NCBI RefSeq assembly: GCF_014196225.1
Contig: NZ_JACIDI010000019.1
Coordinates: 1 to 61,859, forward strand
DNA: 61,859 nucleotides
From: Bacteroides pyogenes
GTDB lineage: Bacteria; Bacteroidota; Bacteroidia; Bacteroidales; Bacteroidaceae
Direction of reading: 5' to 3'
Below the pieces are notes generated by a model. It did no database searches, was not told the DNA's origin, and worked only from the letters and a program-made list of their open reading frames with translations. Positions 53,870 through 61,859 of this stretch are shown piece after piece (position 1 is the first letter of the stretch; each line of letters opens with the position of its first letter). The translations under genes and the position numbers were made by a program.

Positions 53870-54562
53870 GTGAGATATAAAAACATATTTTTTGATCTGG
53901 ACGACACCATCTGGGCTTTTTCCAAGAACGCGCGCGACACTTTCGAAGAAGTATATTGCGCAAATCATTTTGACCGTTTCTTCGATTCGTTCGACCATTT
54001 TTACACCCTTTATGAACAAAAGAATGTGGAGCTCTGGAGCGAATACGGAGAAGGCAAGATTAGCAAAGACGAGCTCAACAGCATGCGTTTCTTTTATCCC
54101 TTGCAATCTGTAGGAATTCATGATGAGGCGTTGGCGAAACGGTATTCTGCCGACTTCTTTTCAATCATTCCCACCAAAAGCGGCTTAATGCCCCATGCGA
54201 AAGAAGTGCTGGAGTATTTGGCGCCACGATACAATCTGTATATACTTTCGAACGGATTTCGAGAGTTGCAATGGCGTAAGATGTGTGCGTCGGGAGTAGA
54301 CGGTTATTTTAAAAAACTTATCTTGTCCGAAGATTTGGGAGTGATGAAACCTTGGCCGGAGATTTTTCATTTTGCTTTATCCGCCACTCAATCAGGATTG
54401 CGCGATTCGTTGATGATAGGCGACAGTTGGGAAGCCGATATTACCGGGGCCAAGGGCGTAGGGATGCATCAAGTTTTTTATAATGTTACGGGGCGTACGG
54501 AATTTCCTTTTCATCCTACTTATCATATCCGGTCTTTAAAAGATTTGATAAATTTGTTGTAA
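53870..54562 (+). CDS. YjjG-family HAD hydrolase
   Basis: A 230-residue HAD-IA phosphatase with motif I FFDLDDTIW, motif II LSNGF, the lysine in EDLGVMKPWPEIF and motif III MIGDSWEADITGAKGVGM. YjjG-type enzymes hydrolyse non-canonical nucleoside monophosphates, which would agree with its place near tdk. The start codon is GTG at 53870. Confidence 0.88.
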   Translation: MRYKNIFFDLDDTIWAFSKNARDTFEEVYCANHFDRFFDSFDHFYTLYEQKNVELWSEYGEGKISKDELNSMRFFYPLQSVGIHDEALAKRYSADFFSIIPTKSGLMPHAKEVLEYLAPRYNLYILSNGFRELQWRKMCASGVDGYFKKLILSEDLGVMKPWPEIFHFALSATQSGLRDSLMIGDSWEADITGAKGVGMHQVFYNVTGRTEFPFHPTYHIRSLKDLINLL

Positions 54563-54622
54563 CTTTAGTATATTTAATCGTATTTTTGTCTGAAAATAAT
54601 CAATGCATAAAAAGACAAAATT

Positions 54623-55276
54623 ATGGATACCGCGCTTTTACCATTCGCTCTACTTTGCCTTACTTCCTTTTTTACTTTGACCAATCCTTTGGGAACGATG
54701 CCGGTTTTTCTCACCATGACTCGCGGCATGACCGATGCCGAACGGCAAAGTATTGTACGCCGCGCCACCATCGTTTCGTTTGTCACTTTAATGGTGTTTG
54801 CCTTTGCCGGACAATTTCTTTTTAAATTTTTCGGGATTTCCACCAACGGCTTTCGTATTGCGGGCGGATTTATCATCTTCAAAATAGGATTCGACATGTT
54901 GCAGGCCCGATATACGCCCATGAAACTGAAAGATGAGGAAATCAAAACTTATGCGGATGATATTTCCATAACTCCCCTCGGCATACCTATGCTTTGCGGT
55001 CCGGGCGCTATTGCCAATGCCATAGTACTGATGCAGGACGCCCATACCTATGAAATGAAAGGAGTGCTTATCGGTACAATTGCCTTTATCTATTTACTTA
55101 CTTTTTTCATTCTTCGAGCTTCCACGCGCTTGGTCGATTTGCTGGGTGAGACGGGAAACAATGTAATGATGCGTCTGATGGGACTCATTCTGATGGTTAT
55201 CGCGGTTGAGTGTTTCGTCAGTGGTGTGAAACCGATATTGACCGATATCGTAAAAGATGGAATGTTGATGAATTGA
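54623..55276 (+). CDS. MarC-family membrane protein
   Basis: A 217-residue protein with about six helices and the MarC signatures LTNPLGTMPVFLTMT, FRIAGGFIIFKIGFDML, ITPLGIPMLCGPGAIANAI and RLMGLILMVIAVECFVSG. Despite the name, a role in drug resistance is not supported for the family. Confidence 0.92.
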   Translation: MDTALLPFALLCLTSFFTLTNPLGTMPVFLTMTRGMTDAERQSIVRRATIVSFVTLMVFAFAGQFLFKFFGISTNGFRIAGGFIIFKIGFDMLQARYTPMKLKDEEIKTYADDISITPLGIPMLCGPGAIANAIVLMQDAHTYEMKGVLIGTIAFIYLLTFFILRASTRLVDLLGETGNNVMMRLMGLILMVIAVECFVSGVKPILTDIVKDGMLMN

Positions 55277-55384
55277 GAAATCACGGTAAACTGTTCTATA
55301 AGCCTGCAATTTCAAGGATTCGGTGTTGGCATTTTTTGATTATTAAGGTGGGATATTCAGAAAATGTCTCAATTTTCTATAAAG

Positions 55385-55429
55385 CAAAGAGTGATGTTGC
55401 CAAACTTGAAGCTCACTCTTTGTTTTTTT
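55385..55429 (+). terminator. Intrinsic terminator after marC
   Basis: CAAAGAGTGA (55385-55394) pairs with TCACTCTTTG (55413-55422), followed by seven T. Confidence 0.8.
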
Positions 55430-55451
55430 CTTTTTCTACTCTTTTCAATGT

Positions 55452-55538
55452 TAGGGATATTCGCATATAATAATATTAAAGCCAACTAATTTATTGCGAG
55501 TTAGTTGGCTTTAATATTATTATATGCGAATATCCCTA
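55452..55538. repeat. 38-bp perfect inverted repeat
   Basis: 55452-55489 and 55501-55538 are exact reverse complements (core ATTAAAGCCAACTAA) with an 11-base loop. It lies between the convergent marC and susD genes. It may act as a strong bidirectional terminator, but it is longer and more A+T-rich than the others here. Confidence 0.75.
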
Positions 55539-55630
55539 TTTATAATATTGAGAAGGATTAAGCATCTAACATTGGAAAGTTTGGCATAAAACTTTCAGAT
55601 CTCCTAAACGGCCCTTATAATAAACAACTT

Positions 55631-57262
55631 CTACGGTTTAGGAATAGTCGCTATGGGATTATTGTCCTCTTTATTAAGTCCTTTGTTTTGATTAATTTCA
55701 TCCTCCGGAATCAACCATAAAAATATTTGAGACTCTGCCGGAAGATTGAAAGCGGCAGCTGCAGGATAATTCGCTTCTGTTCTGTCCAGTGGTTTCTTCA
55801 AACGCATAAGATCAAAAAAAGAAAAACCTTCACCCCAAAGTTCAATCCGGCGTTGAAGCCAGATATCATCAACCGTCACACTTGCCTCATTCCAACTTTT
55901 ATCTCGTTCTTTCATCAATTCTTTCAGAGCAATTGCTGCCTCTCCATTCTTGCCCTGCTGTGCAAAGGCTTCAGCCCTAATCAATATCATTTCTTCAGCC
56001 CGCATCAATGGAAAATCACATGCATTAGTCGGATTATTATAAATATTCTTATATGGACCAAACTTAACGTTCAAATAAGGTGCTCTCCAACCTAAATATT
56101 CAGCAATATTATAATCTTTCCCTCCCTCATTAATTTTCCAAGTCCAGTCTACATTACGAGACTTTGTAAAATCATAACCTACAAGCTCTCCATTCTCTAT
56201 TACTTCTTCCGCTTCAGCCCACCATCCTTTTCTTACATCTGTTTCAGGAATTTGATCATATAATTTACTGTTTATATAGCGTGCGGCATAACCGGGGGAA
56301 TACCCATTCCCTGTAAAAGAACACATCATGGATGGGAAATTCAATATACCTGATTTTACAATATCATTTTCTTCAGTCACGATACTTGCCCATAGCCATG
56401 AATCATTATCTTTTGCATCATTGAATGTCGGTTTGCTTACTGCTTCTCTTGAGTAAGGAGAGTATCCCAAAAGAGCCTTTCCCGCATCTTCTGCCGCAGC
56501 TTGCCAATTATTCATCAACAGATTAGCACGTGCACGAATTCCGTATGCTACATTCAGGTTCACCTGTGATTTATCAGAACGATCTTCAGTTAATAAAGTA
56601 ACAGCCTCATTCAAATCCTCCATGATACGTGTATACACATTCTTCACCGATGCACGCGGATTATTATTGATTTGCTCAACAGTCATATCTTCGGTAATAA
56701 CAGGTACTCCAGGGGCTTCCTCATGGCCCTTGTATGTAAACTGATAAATTTGTATCAAATTCAAATAAGCCCATGCACGATTGGCAAGTGCTTGTCCACG
56801 ATATTTTTTCAATAGCACACTTTCTGTATTTGAGGGAGCTATTTGCAAAATATCATTACACTTTTTTATATGACTATAAAACTGATTCCACATAAAATAT
56901 GTTACACGCCCAGTCTCAGTACGATCTGTCATTAACAGTTCATCATTATACCAATTATATCCGGTATTTTCTGAAGGCATATCCATCCCACTTGTATCTA
57001 ACATCAAGCAGACAGAAGAAAAACCAAAGTCAAAATGATTCATTCTTCCAGCCCAGTCATAAATAGCTCCATACTTTGTAAGCAATGCCGAGAGTGCTGT
57101 CACATCAGCCTCCAATTTAGACGGATCGGAAGATTGAACCTTTTCTTTTTGATCCGTTGTCATAGTTCCTCCTTCAGGGACTGCATCAAGATCTGTGCAT
57201 GAAACTGCCAACATTAAAAAAGCTGTGGGAAGGATATATATAAACTTCTTATACTTATTCAT
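55631..57262 (-). CDS. SusD/RagB-family outer-membrane lipoprotein
   Basis: A 543-residue lipoprotein (AFLMLAVSC, Cys near residue 22) with the SusD pattern: RGQALANRAWAYLNLIQIYQ, TPR-like helices, LMRAEEMILIRAEAFAQ and RRIELWGEGFSFFDLMRLKKPL. It caps its SusC partner and binds the glycan or peptide ligand at the surface. It is 29 bases after susC on the same strand. Confidence 0.93.
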   Translation of the reverse strand: MNKYKKFIYILPTAFLMLAVSCTDLDAVPEGGTMTTDQKEKVQSSDPSKLEADVTALSALLTKYGAIYDWAGRMNHFDFGFSSVCLMLDTSGMDMPSENTGYNWYNDELLMTDRTETGRVTYFMWNQFYSHIKKCNDILQIAPSNTESVLLKKYRGQALANRAWAYLNLIQIYQFTYKGHEEAPGVPVITEDMTVEQINNNPRASVKNVYTRIMEDLNEAVTLLTEDRSDKSQVNLNVAYGIRARANLLMNNWQAAAEDAGKALLGYSPYSREAVSKPTFNDAKDNDSWLWASIVTEENDIVKSGILNFPSMMCSFTGNGYSPGYAARYINSKLYDQIPETDVRKGWWAEAEEVIENGELVGYDFTKSRNVDWTWKINEGGKDYNIAEYLGWRAPYLNVKFGPYKNIYNNPTNACDFPLMRAEEMILIRAEAFAQQGKNGEAAIALKELMKERDKSWNEASVTVDDIWLQRRIELWGEGFSFFDLMRLKKPLDRTEANYPAAAAFNLPAESQIFLWLIPEDEINQNKGLNKEDNNPIATIPKP

Positions 57263-57291
57263 ATTCTTAAATATTTAAATATTACAAGATT

Positions 57292-60200
57292 CTAAAATGT
57301 AATTTTTATACCGCCAGAAATCGTACGCATGGGCGAATATGTATAAGCATTGGCCGATGTGTAGGATTGCCGCGGATCAAGCCCTTTTCGTTTGGAAAAG
57401 AGAGCCACATTATCTGCTGCCAAATATACGCGTAAGCTATTCACTTGGACTTTTCTAAGCAAAGAGACAGGCAAGGTATATCCTAATGTGATATTCGTAA
57501 TATCCAAGTAATTAGAGCTTATAATAAATCGATCGGAAGCACTATTTGTGTATTGATCGGATGCGTTAACTCGAGGAATATCTGTTTTACTGTTTGTCGC
57601 CGACCAAGACTTCAAAATATCCTTATGCCAGTTTTGACCGGCACGAGACGCACTTCCCGGATGCATAAATGAGGCATAAGCTCCGTCGTATATCTTACCC
57701 CCTAACTGATAAGCACAAGAAATAGAGAAATCGAAGCCATAAGCATTAACTGTAGTTCCGAATCCACCATATACATCAGATAACAAATCACCTGTTTCAA
57801 AACGGTCTGCCTTATTCCATTCGGTAGTAGTGCCTAATATTTCTTTTCCATCCGGATCTTTAGTTTTGATATAGTAAAGAGCCTCTCCCTTCTCACTGAC
57901 TCCCGCATATTTCCTAAGATACATTTGATACATTGATTTGCCCTCTTTATAGATACGGCTCCCATCAATTAATTCTCCCTCTAGCTCCGGAGCTAGTTCG
58001 TTAATCTTATTTTTAATAAATGTAGCATTAATATATACATTCCAATTTATGTCTCTATTTTTTACAATATTGTAATTCAGATCAAACTCTAACCCACTAT
58101 TAGAAATTGAGCCCACATTCTTCGGATAAAAAGCGTATCCATTCGATGGATTTACAGGCATGTAATATAACAAATCAGTAGTCTTTCTATTAAAATATTC
58201 TATACCTCCATTTAGTTTCTCTTTGAATAAAGTAAAATCAAATCCCGTATTGAAAGAGTAAGACGTTTCCCATGTGATATTTTTGTTTCCTTTATACTCC
58301 AAAGATGTAGCAAAATTATCATTGTTATTAGAAACCTTATATTGGTCCATATAGGGATAATAGTTCTGTGTCTCTTTATCTGTAAAAAGAAGAGCATCAT
58401 TACCCTGAACTCCATAGCTTATTTTAAACTTCAAGAAGTCTATCCAAGTAAGATTTTTCATAAAATCCTCCTTGGTTGCCACCCAAGCCCCTCCCAAGGA
58501 GCCGAAATTACCCCAACGATTTTCTTTCAAGAATCGCGAAGAGGCATCGCGACGATAGGAGCCACTAAAAATGTATTTCCCATCATAATCATATTGAACG
58601 CGACTTAACCAACCTTCTGTTGCATAATTATGAGTATATGAATTTATTGACGGGTTTTTAATAGCATTATCAATCTCAATTATCGATGGGTTAAACAATT
58701 TTTCCTTACTTCCTCTAAGATAATTATATTTATAGTCATAAGCTTCATGACCGATAAGGAAATCAAAGGAGTGCTTCCCAAACTCTTTCAAATAAGTAAG
58801 CAATTGTTGCTGGTTAAAACCATATGTGCGATTCGAGCCCGCATATACGATACCACCTACTTGGGCATATTGTCCATAATACGCATTGTACAAACGTCTA
58901 TAAGTTGTATTATCTACATCAAGACCAACGTTATAAGTAAACTTTAACCCTTCGTATAAATTTACAGTAGCATACCATCGGCTACTTAACACATCAGCTT
59001 TATAACTGCGCTTATCTAATTCCACCATTACAGCCGGATTAGATCCACTCATGAATGTACGTTTAAATTTCCCCCCGGTAGTTCGATCACCAAAATCATA
59101 TACAGTAAATCCATAGCTGTCTTTTCGAATATTACCTTCCGCATCACGGCTATACATCGGATAGATAGGAGCGATATTATTAGCTATATAAAATAAATTG
59201 GCAGAAGAAGTGCCCGACTTATTATCCTGACTCGCCGGATACTCCATATTATAGTTTGTATAAGCAACATTCGCACCGATCTTCAGCCATTTTTTTGCCT
59301 GATAGTCAGCCTTTATTCGCGTAGAATAGCGTTTAAATCCCGATCCTGCAATCAAACCGCTATCATCCAAATAGCCGGCAGACATATAATAATTTATTTT
59401 TTCAGAAGCCCCAGAAATAGCGACATTATATTCTTGACGAAGATTACCTTTATCAAATAATTCATTATACCAATCGTCCGGTGTATAATAGTAAGTCCCA
59501 TCCGAATATCCCAATGTCGCTTTGGGATTCAACTTACCATCCATACCTATCAGATACTCTCCGGTCGGAACAGTATATATTTGGTATCCCAATCCACCGC
59601 CACTATTAGTCGGAAGTAAGGCATTAGCCCTTTTATGGGCAGCTTCCGCTGTGGGATATTTACTTGTCCCGAACACGCTATTGTAAATTGCTTCATAAGC
59701 TTTTTCCAAATACGTTGCCGGGTTCTTCAGTACATCGTAGTTAGGAACTGCTCTTGAATTAGTTCCCCATTTTGCATCTAAAGTAATAACTGCATCTCCT
59801 ACTTTTCCCTTTTTAGTAGTCAACAAGACAACACCGTTTGCGCCACGAGCACCATACAAAGCATTGGAAGCGGCATCTTTCAATACTGTTGTCGACTCAA
59901 TATCTGCAGGATTAAGAGTAGACAAGTCTCCATCGAAAGGAACCCCGTCAATAACATACAGCGGCTCATTACCGGCAGCCATTGAGCCTACACCGCGAAT
60001 ACGCAATTTAGACGCAACTCCCGGCTGTCCTCCGGAGTTGTTACTGGTTACCTGCACGCCAGCTACTATACCGGACATAGCTCCAGTTATATTGGAGACT
60101 TGGCGTTGTTCTATCTTGTCTGCTTTAACAGTTGCTGCCGAACCTGTAAAAGAAGACTTCTTTGCTGTCCCATAAGCTACTACCATTACCTCGTCGATCT

Positions 60201-60306
60201 GTTGTGCATCAGATTTTAATACAATCCTTACATTTGATCTAATCGCTACTTCCTGTGTCTGCATGCCAATGTACGAAATCTGCAAAGTCTTTGCGGAACT
60301 TGGTAT
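57292..60306 (-). CDS. SusC/RagA TonB-dependent receptor lacking its N-terminus (silent cassette)
   Basis: The recognisable part begins IPSSAKTLQISYIGMQTQEV and holds the plug (VYGARGANGVVLLTTKKGK) and the barrel to the usual C-terminal FxxF-like end (SGGIKITF). A full SusC begins with a signal peptide and a carboxypeptidase-regulatory-like domain of about 80-100 residues. Both are missing, and the frame simply continues into the 3' end of the recombinase gene. No promoter or signal peptide is visible. The homology starts at a conserved coding block that serves as crossover point in known Bacteroides SusC shufflons. I infer a silent cassette that is expressed after inversion. Confidence 0.85.
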   Translation of the reverse strand: MPSSAKTLQISYIGMQTQEVAIRSNVRIVLKSDAQQIDEVMVVAYGTAKKSSFTGSAATVKADKIEQRQVSNITGAMSGIVAGVQVTSNNSGGQPGVASKLRIRGVGSMAAGNEPLYVIDGVPFDGDLSTLNPADIESTTVLKDAASNALYGARGANGVVLLTTKKGKVGDAVITLDAKWGTNSRAVPNYDVLKNPATYLEKAYEAIYNSVFGTSKYPTAEAAHKRANALLPTNSGGGLGYQIYTVPTGEYLIGMDGKLNPKATLGYSDGTYYYTPDDWYNELFDKGNLRQEYNVAISGASEKINYYMSAGYLDDSGLIAGSGFKRYSTRIKADYQAKKWLKIGANVAYTNYNMEYPASQDNKSGTSSANLFYIANNIAPIYPMYSRDAEGNIRKDSYGFTVYDFGDRTTGGKFKRTFMSGSNPAVMVELDKRSYKADVLSSRWYATVNLYEGLKFTYNVGLDVDNTTYRRLYNAYYGQYAQVGGIVYAGSNRTYGFNQQQLLTYLKEFGKHSFDFLIGHEAYDYKYNYLRGSKEKLFNPSIIEIDNAIKNPSINSYTHNYATEGWLSRVQYDYDGKYIFSGSYRRDASSRFLKENRWGNFGSLGGAWVATKEDFMKNLTWIDFLKFKISYGVQGNDALLFTDKETQNYYPYMDQYKVSNNNDNFATSLEYKGNKNITWETSYSFNTGFDFTLFKEKLNGGIEYFNRKTTDLLYYMPVNPSNGYAFYPKNVGSISNSGLEFDLNYNIVKNRDINWNVYINATFIKNKINELAPELEGELIDGSRIYKEGKSMYQMYLRKYAGVSEKGEALYYIKTKDPDGKEILGTTTEWNKADRFETGDLLSDVYGGFGTTVNAYGFDFSISCAYQLGGKIYDGAYASFMHPGSASRAGQNWHKDILKSWSATNSKTDIPRVNASDQYTNSASDRFIISSNYLDITNITLGYTLPVSLLRKVQVNSLRVYLAADNVALFSKRKGLDPRQSYTSANAYTYSPMRTISGGIKITF
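60282..60294. other. Candidate crossover core in susC
   Basis: GCAAAG-T-CTTTGC is a perfect 6+1+6 palindrome at the point where SusC homology begins and 24 bases past the recombinase stop. A matching inverted copy should lie beyond the window if this is an inversion site. Confidence 0.45.
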
Positions 60307-60317
60307 AGAGACTTGAC

Positions 60318-61481
60318 TTAATATGTCACTCTTTCCAGATCTTTTATAAGAGTTATGTCCATAATATCGGCATATATTTGCGTCGTTTTCATACTTTTGT
60401 GCCCCAGAAGTTTCTGTACAGTTGTAATATTTGCTCCACTATATATTAATAAGGTGGCATTTGTATGCCTTGCCGTGTGAAAAGAAATTCTTTTTTTAAT
60501 TCCTGCCAATTTAGACAACAGGAGTAGCTCTTTATTGATATTTGAATTGTCACGTAACCTGAAAAAGTCGTTCAGGCTATTTTGATATCGTTTTAAAATA
60601 TCTAATGCTTTTCCTTCGAATAAAAGATACAACGGTATTCTGATTTCTACTTTTGTTTTCACAGATTGAAAAATCAGCCAAGTGTCTCCATATAGCTCTA
60701 CTAAATTTTCTTGTTTAAGACTGACAAAGTCTGAATATCTTAGCCCGGCATAACAGCAGAACAGAAAGGCATCTTTTGTTCTTCTCAGCCGGATATGTTT
60801 TTCTTCCGGAAAATAATTTTCCAATTGTTCAAGTTCTTCCGGAGACAAGTGCGTATGATGTGCCTCTACCGTTTTTATTTTATATTGTCTGAAAGCATAT
60901 CTCTGCACATCCATATATCCTTTATTAATGGCTACATTAATGTATCGCTTCAGATGTTTCATATGCTTGGCTATAGTATTAATATGATATCTTTCTGATC
61001 GTAGATAGTGATCGAAAGAGGTCAGAAAATCGAATGTAATGTCCGCAAAGGAAATATACCTCTTATACCTTTTTAATATATTATATGTAGTCAGATGATT
61101 TCTTTGAGTGGATACTCTCAATGAAGAGTTCTCTACTTCTTTTTTATAAAATGCAAGAAAAGATTTTCTGGCTTCCTGCGGTATAGCCAATAAGTGTTTT
61201 AGCGAATGCAAACAGATCCTTTGGCCTTGTTGCCACAATTCTAATTCTACCTTTTCTATTTGCGCTACATAGTCGTATAACATTCTGTTCAACCCATCTG
61301 CATTGGGATGCCTTTTCACTATACGCCGTCTTGTGTCCCACTGTTCAGGCTTGAGGTATACTCTGGTTGAGAAATACATCTTTTTTTTGTTCAAATAAGC
61401 CTCTACTTGCACCAATGCAACACCTTGGTTATTAAGTTTCTTTTTCCTGTTGAAAACTAACTTGTAACTGATTTTTTCCAT
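60318..61481 (-). CDS. Tyrosine recombinase next to susC (probable DNA invertase)
   Basis: A 387-residue recombinase with arm-type N-terminus (KKLNNQGVALVQVEAYLNKKKMYF), SAM-like domain and catalytic motifs CYAGLRYSDF (the first arginine is present), SFHTARHTNAT, LLGHKS and TTQIYAD. It differs from the two integrases at 3-5 kb by keeping that arginine. Recombinases placed like this invert SusC 5' ends in Bacteroides, so phase variation of the adjacent receptor is the likely job. Confidence 0.9.
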   Translation of the reverse strand: MEKISYKLVFNRKKKLNNQGVALVQVEAYLNKKKMYFSTRVYLKPEQWDTRRRIVKRHPNADGLNRMLYDYVAQIEKVELELWQQGQRICLHSLKHLLAIPQEARKSFLAFYKKEVENSSLRVSTQRNHLTTYNILKRYKRYISFADITFDFLTSFDHYLRSERYHINTIAKHMKHLKRYINVAINKGYMDVQRYAFRQYKIKTVEAHHTHLSPEELEQLENYFPEEKHIRLRRTKDAFLFCCYAGLRYSDFVSLKQENLVELYGDTWLIFQSVKTKVEIRIPLYLLFEGKALDILKRYQNSLNDFFRLRDNSNINKELLLLSKLAGIKKRISFHTARHTNATLLIYSGANITTVQKLLGHKSMKTTQIYADIMDITLIKDLERVTY

Positions 61482-61591
61482 TAGTTCTAATTTTAATCTT
61501 CTCTATTATTTTAATTCGATCCAATATTTAGCGGAAAATCTTTAGCATTTATCTATTTTTTCATAAGAATTATTTCGTCTGTCGTCTGTAC

Positions 61592-61667
61592 TTCATTCGT
61601 CTGCCGTTCGGGTTTTATTCGTCTGTCGAACGGGAGACGAATAAAACCCGAACGGCAGACGAATGAA
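61592..61667. repeat. 76-bp near-perfect palindrome upstream of the recombinase
   Basis: Arms 61592-61624 and 61635-61667 are 33-base exact complements with a partly paired 10-base centre. The word TTCGTCTG with C or T and CG occurs three times within 61574-61629. It lies 110 bases before the recombinase start. The remaining 61668-61859 shows no gene I can support. Confidence 0.75.
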
Positions 61668-61859
61668 TTTTACTATAAAACGGCTAAGCGTTATATAAGT
61701 CGTAGCTAAAAAACTTATCGGATATATATATATATGATAATAGTTCGTTAAAAATTCGCCAAGCCTAAGCGGCTCTGGCAGTAAATAAAATGAGTTCTTT
61801 GAAAAGTTTGTCAATAACTTGCGGGTCTGGGTTAATCCCGAACACGCAAATAAATCGTT

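Overview
The window reads as the chromosome of a gut Bacteroidales bacterium, most likely Bacteroides or a close relative. The evidence is a CTnDOT-type tra/mob gene set, promoters with the TAnnTTTG -7 box, SusC/SusD genes, lipoprotein signals typical of the group, and a core block of tRNA-Lys(UUU), an AI-2E-family permease, tdk, rsmI, a yjjG-like HAD gene and marC. It holds most or all of an integrative conjugative element (ICE) with several cargo blocks, followed by chromosome.

Left to right: (1) 1-2694, a pair of half-size ABC exporters, the first cut by the window edge. (2) 2871-5854, two tandem tyrosine recombinases on the minus strand and the 3' remnant of a third. (3) 5930-8407, an accessory block: ORF6N protein, RadC-like protein, ArdA antirestriction protein, a small membrane protein and a truncated DUF3873-like gene. 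Two related foldback elements precede radC and ardA. (4) 8512-10629, an A+T-rich insert coding one 705-aa membrane protein I cannot name. (5) 10732-22512, the transfer operon on the minus strand (traA to traQ, without traP), with a one-base frameshift in traG. (6) 22613-26561, the putative oriT and mobA, mobB, mobC on the plus strand. (7) 26660-30861, a four-gene minus-strand defence operon: AbiEi, AbiEii, a GHKL ATPase fused to a PD-(D/E)XK nuclease, and a 160-aa protein. (8) 31067-34858, a DUF3945 protein, a small membrane protein and a topoisomerase III gene broken by a one-base frameshift. (9) 35198-38718, radical SAM protein, DUF1934-like protein, asparaginyl-tRNA synthetase and RteC, apparently one operon. 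(10) 38937-41592, a primase-helicase between two excisionase-like HTH genes. (11) 42002-48534, a DHFR-like reductase, an HxlR regulator, a second radical SAM protein, a nitroreductase, an MBL-fold protein, and copper export with an HMA-AraC regulator. (12) 48535-49246, a gene-free stretch with strong inverted repeats, probably close to the ICE end. (13) 49247-55276, core chromosome. (14) 55631-61481, SusD, an N-terminally truncated SusC and a tyrosine recombinase, which look like one half of a phase-variable shufflon.

The tra and mob proteins build a type IV secretion channel (TraG/VirB4, TraJ/VirB6, TraK/VirB8, TraN/VirB9, TraM/VirB10), nick at oriT (MobA, MobB) and couple the DNA to the channel (MobC). 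RteC, the HTH proteins and the topoisomerase would control excision and transfer. ArdA and the AbiE island handle conflict with the host or with phage. Two gene-inactivating single-base deletions in homopolymers (traG and topB) are either real decay or assembly error, and they decide whether this copy can transfer by itself.

The strongest unexplained signals are the AbiE/GHKL-nuclease operon, the paired foldback elements before radC and ardA, three arrays of a GGACA-like word spaced exactly 10 bp apart, duplicated promoters with an HxlR-type palindrome in front of two unusual radical SAM genes, and the mobile AsnRS operon that ends in rteC.
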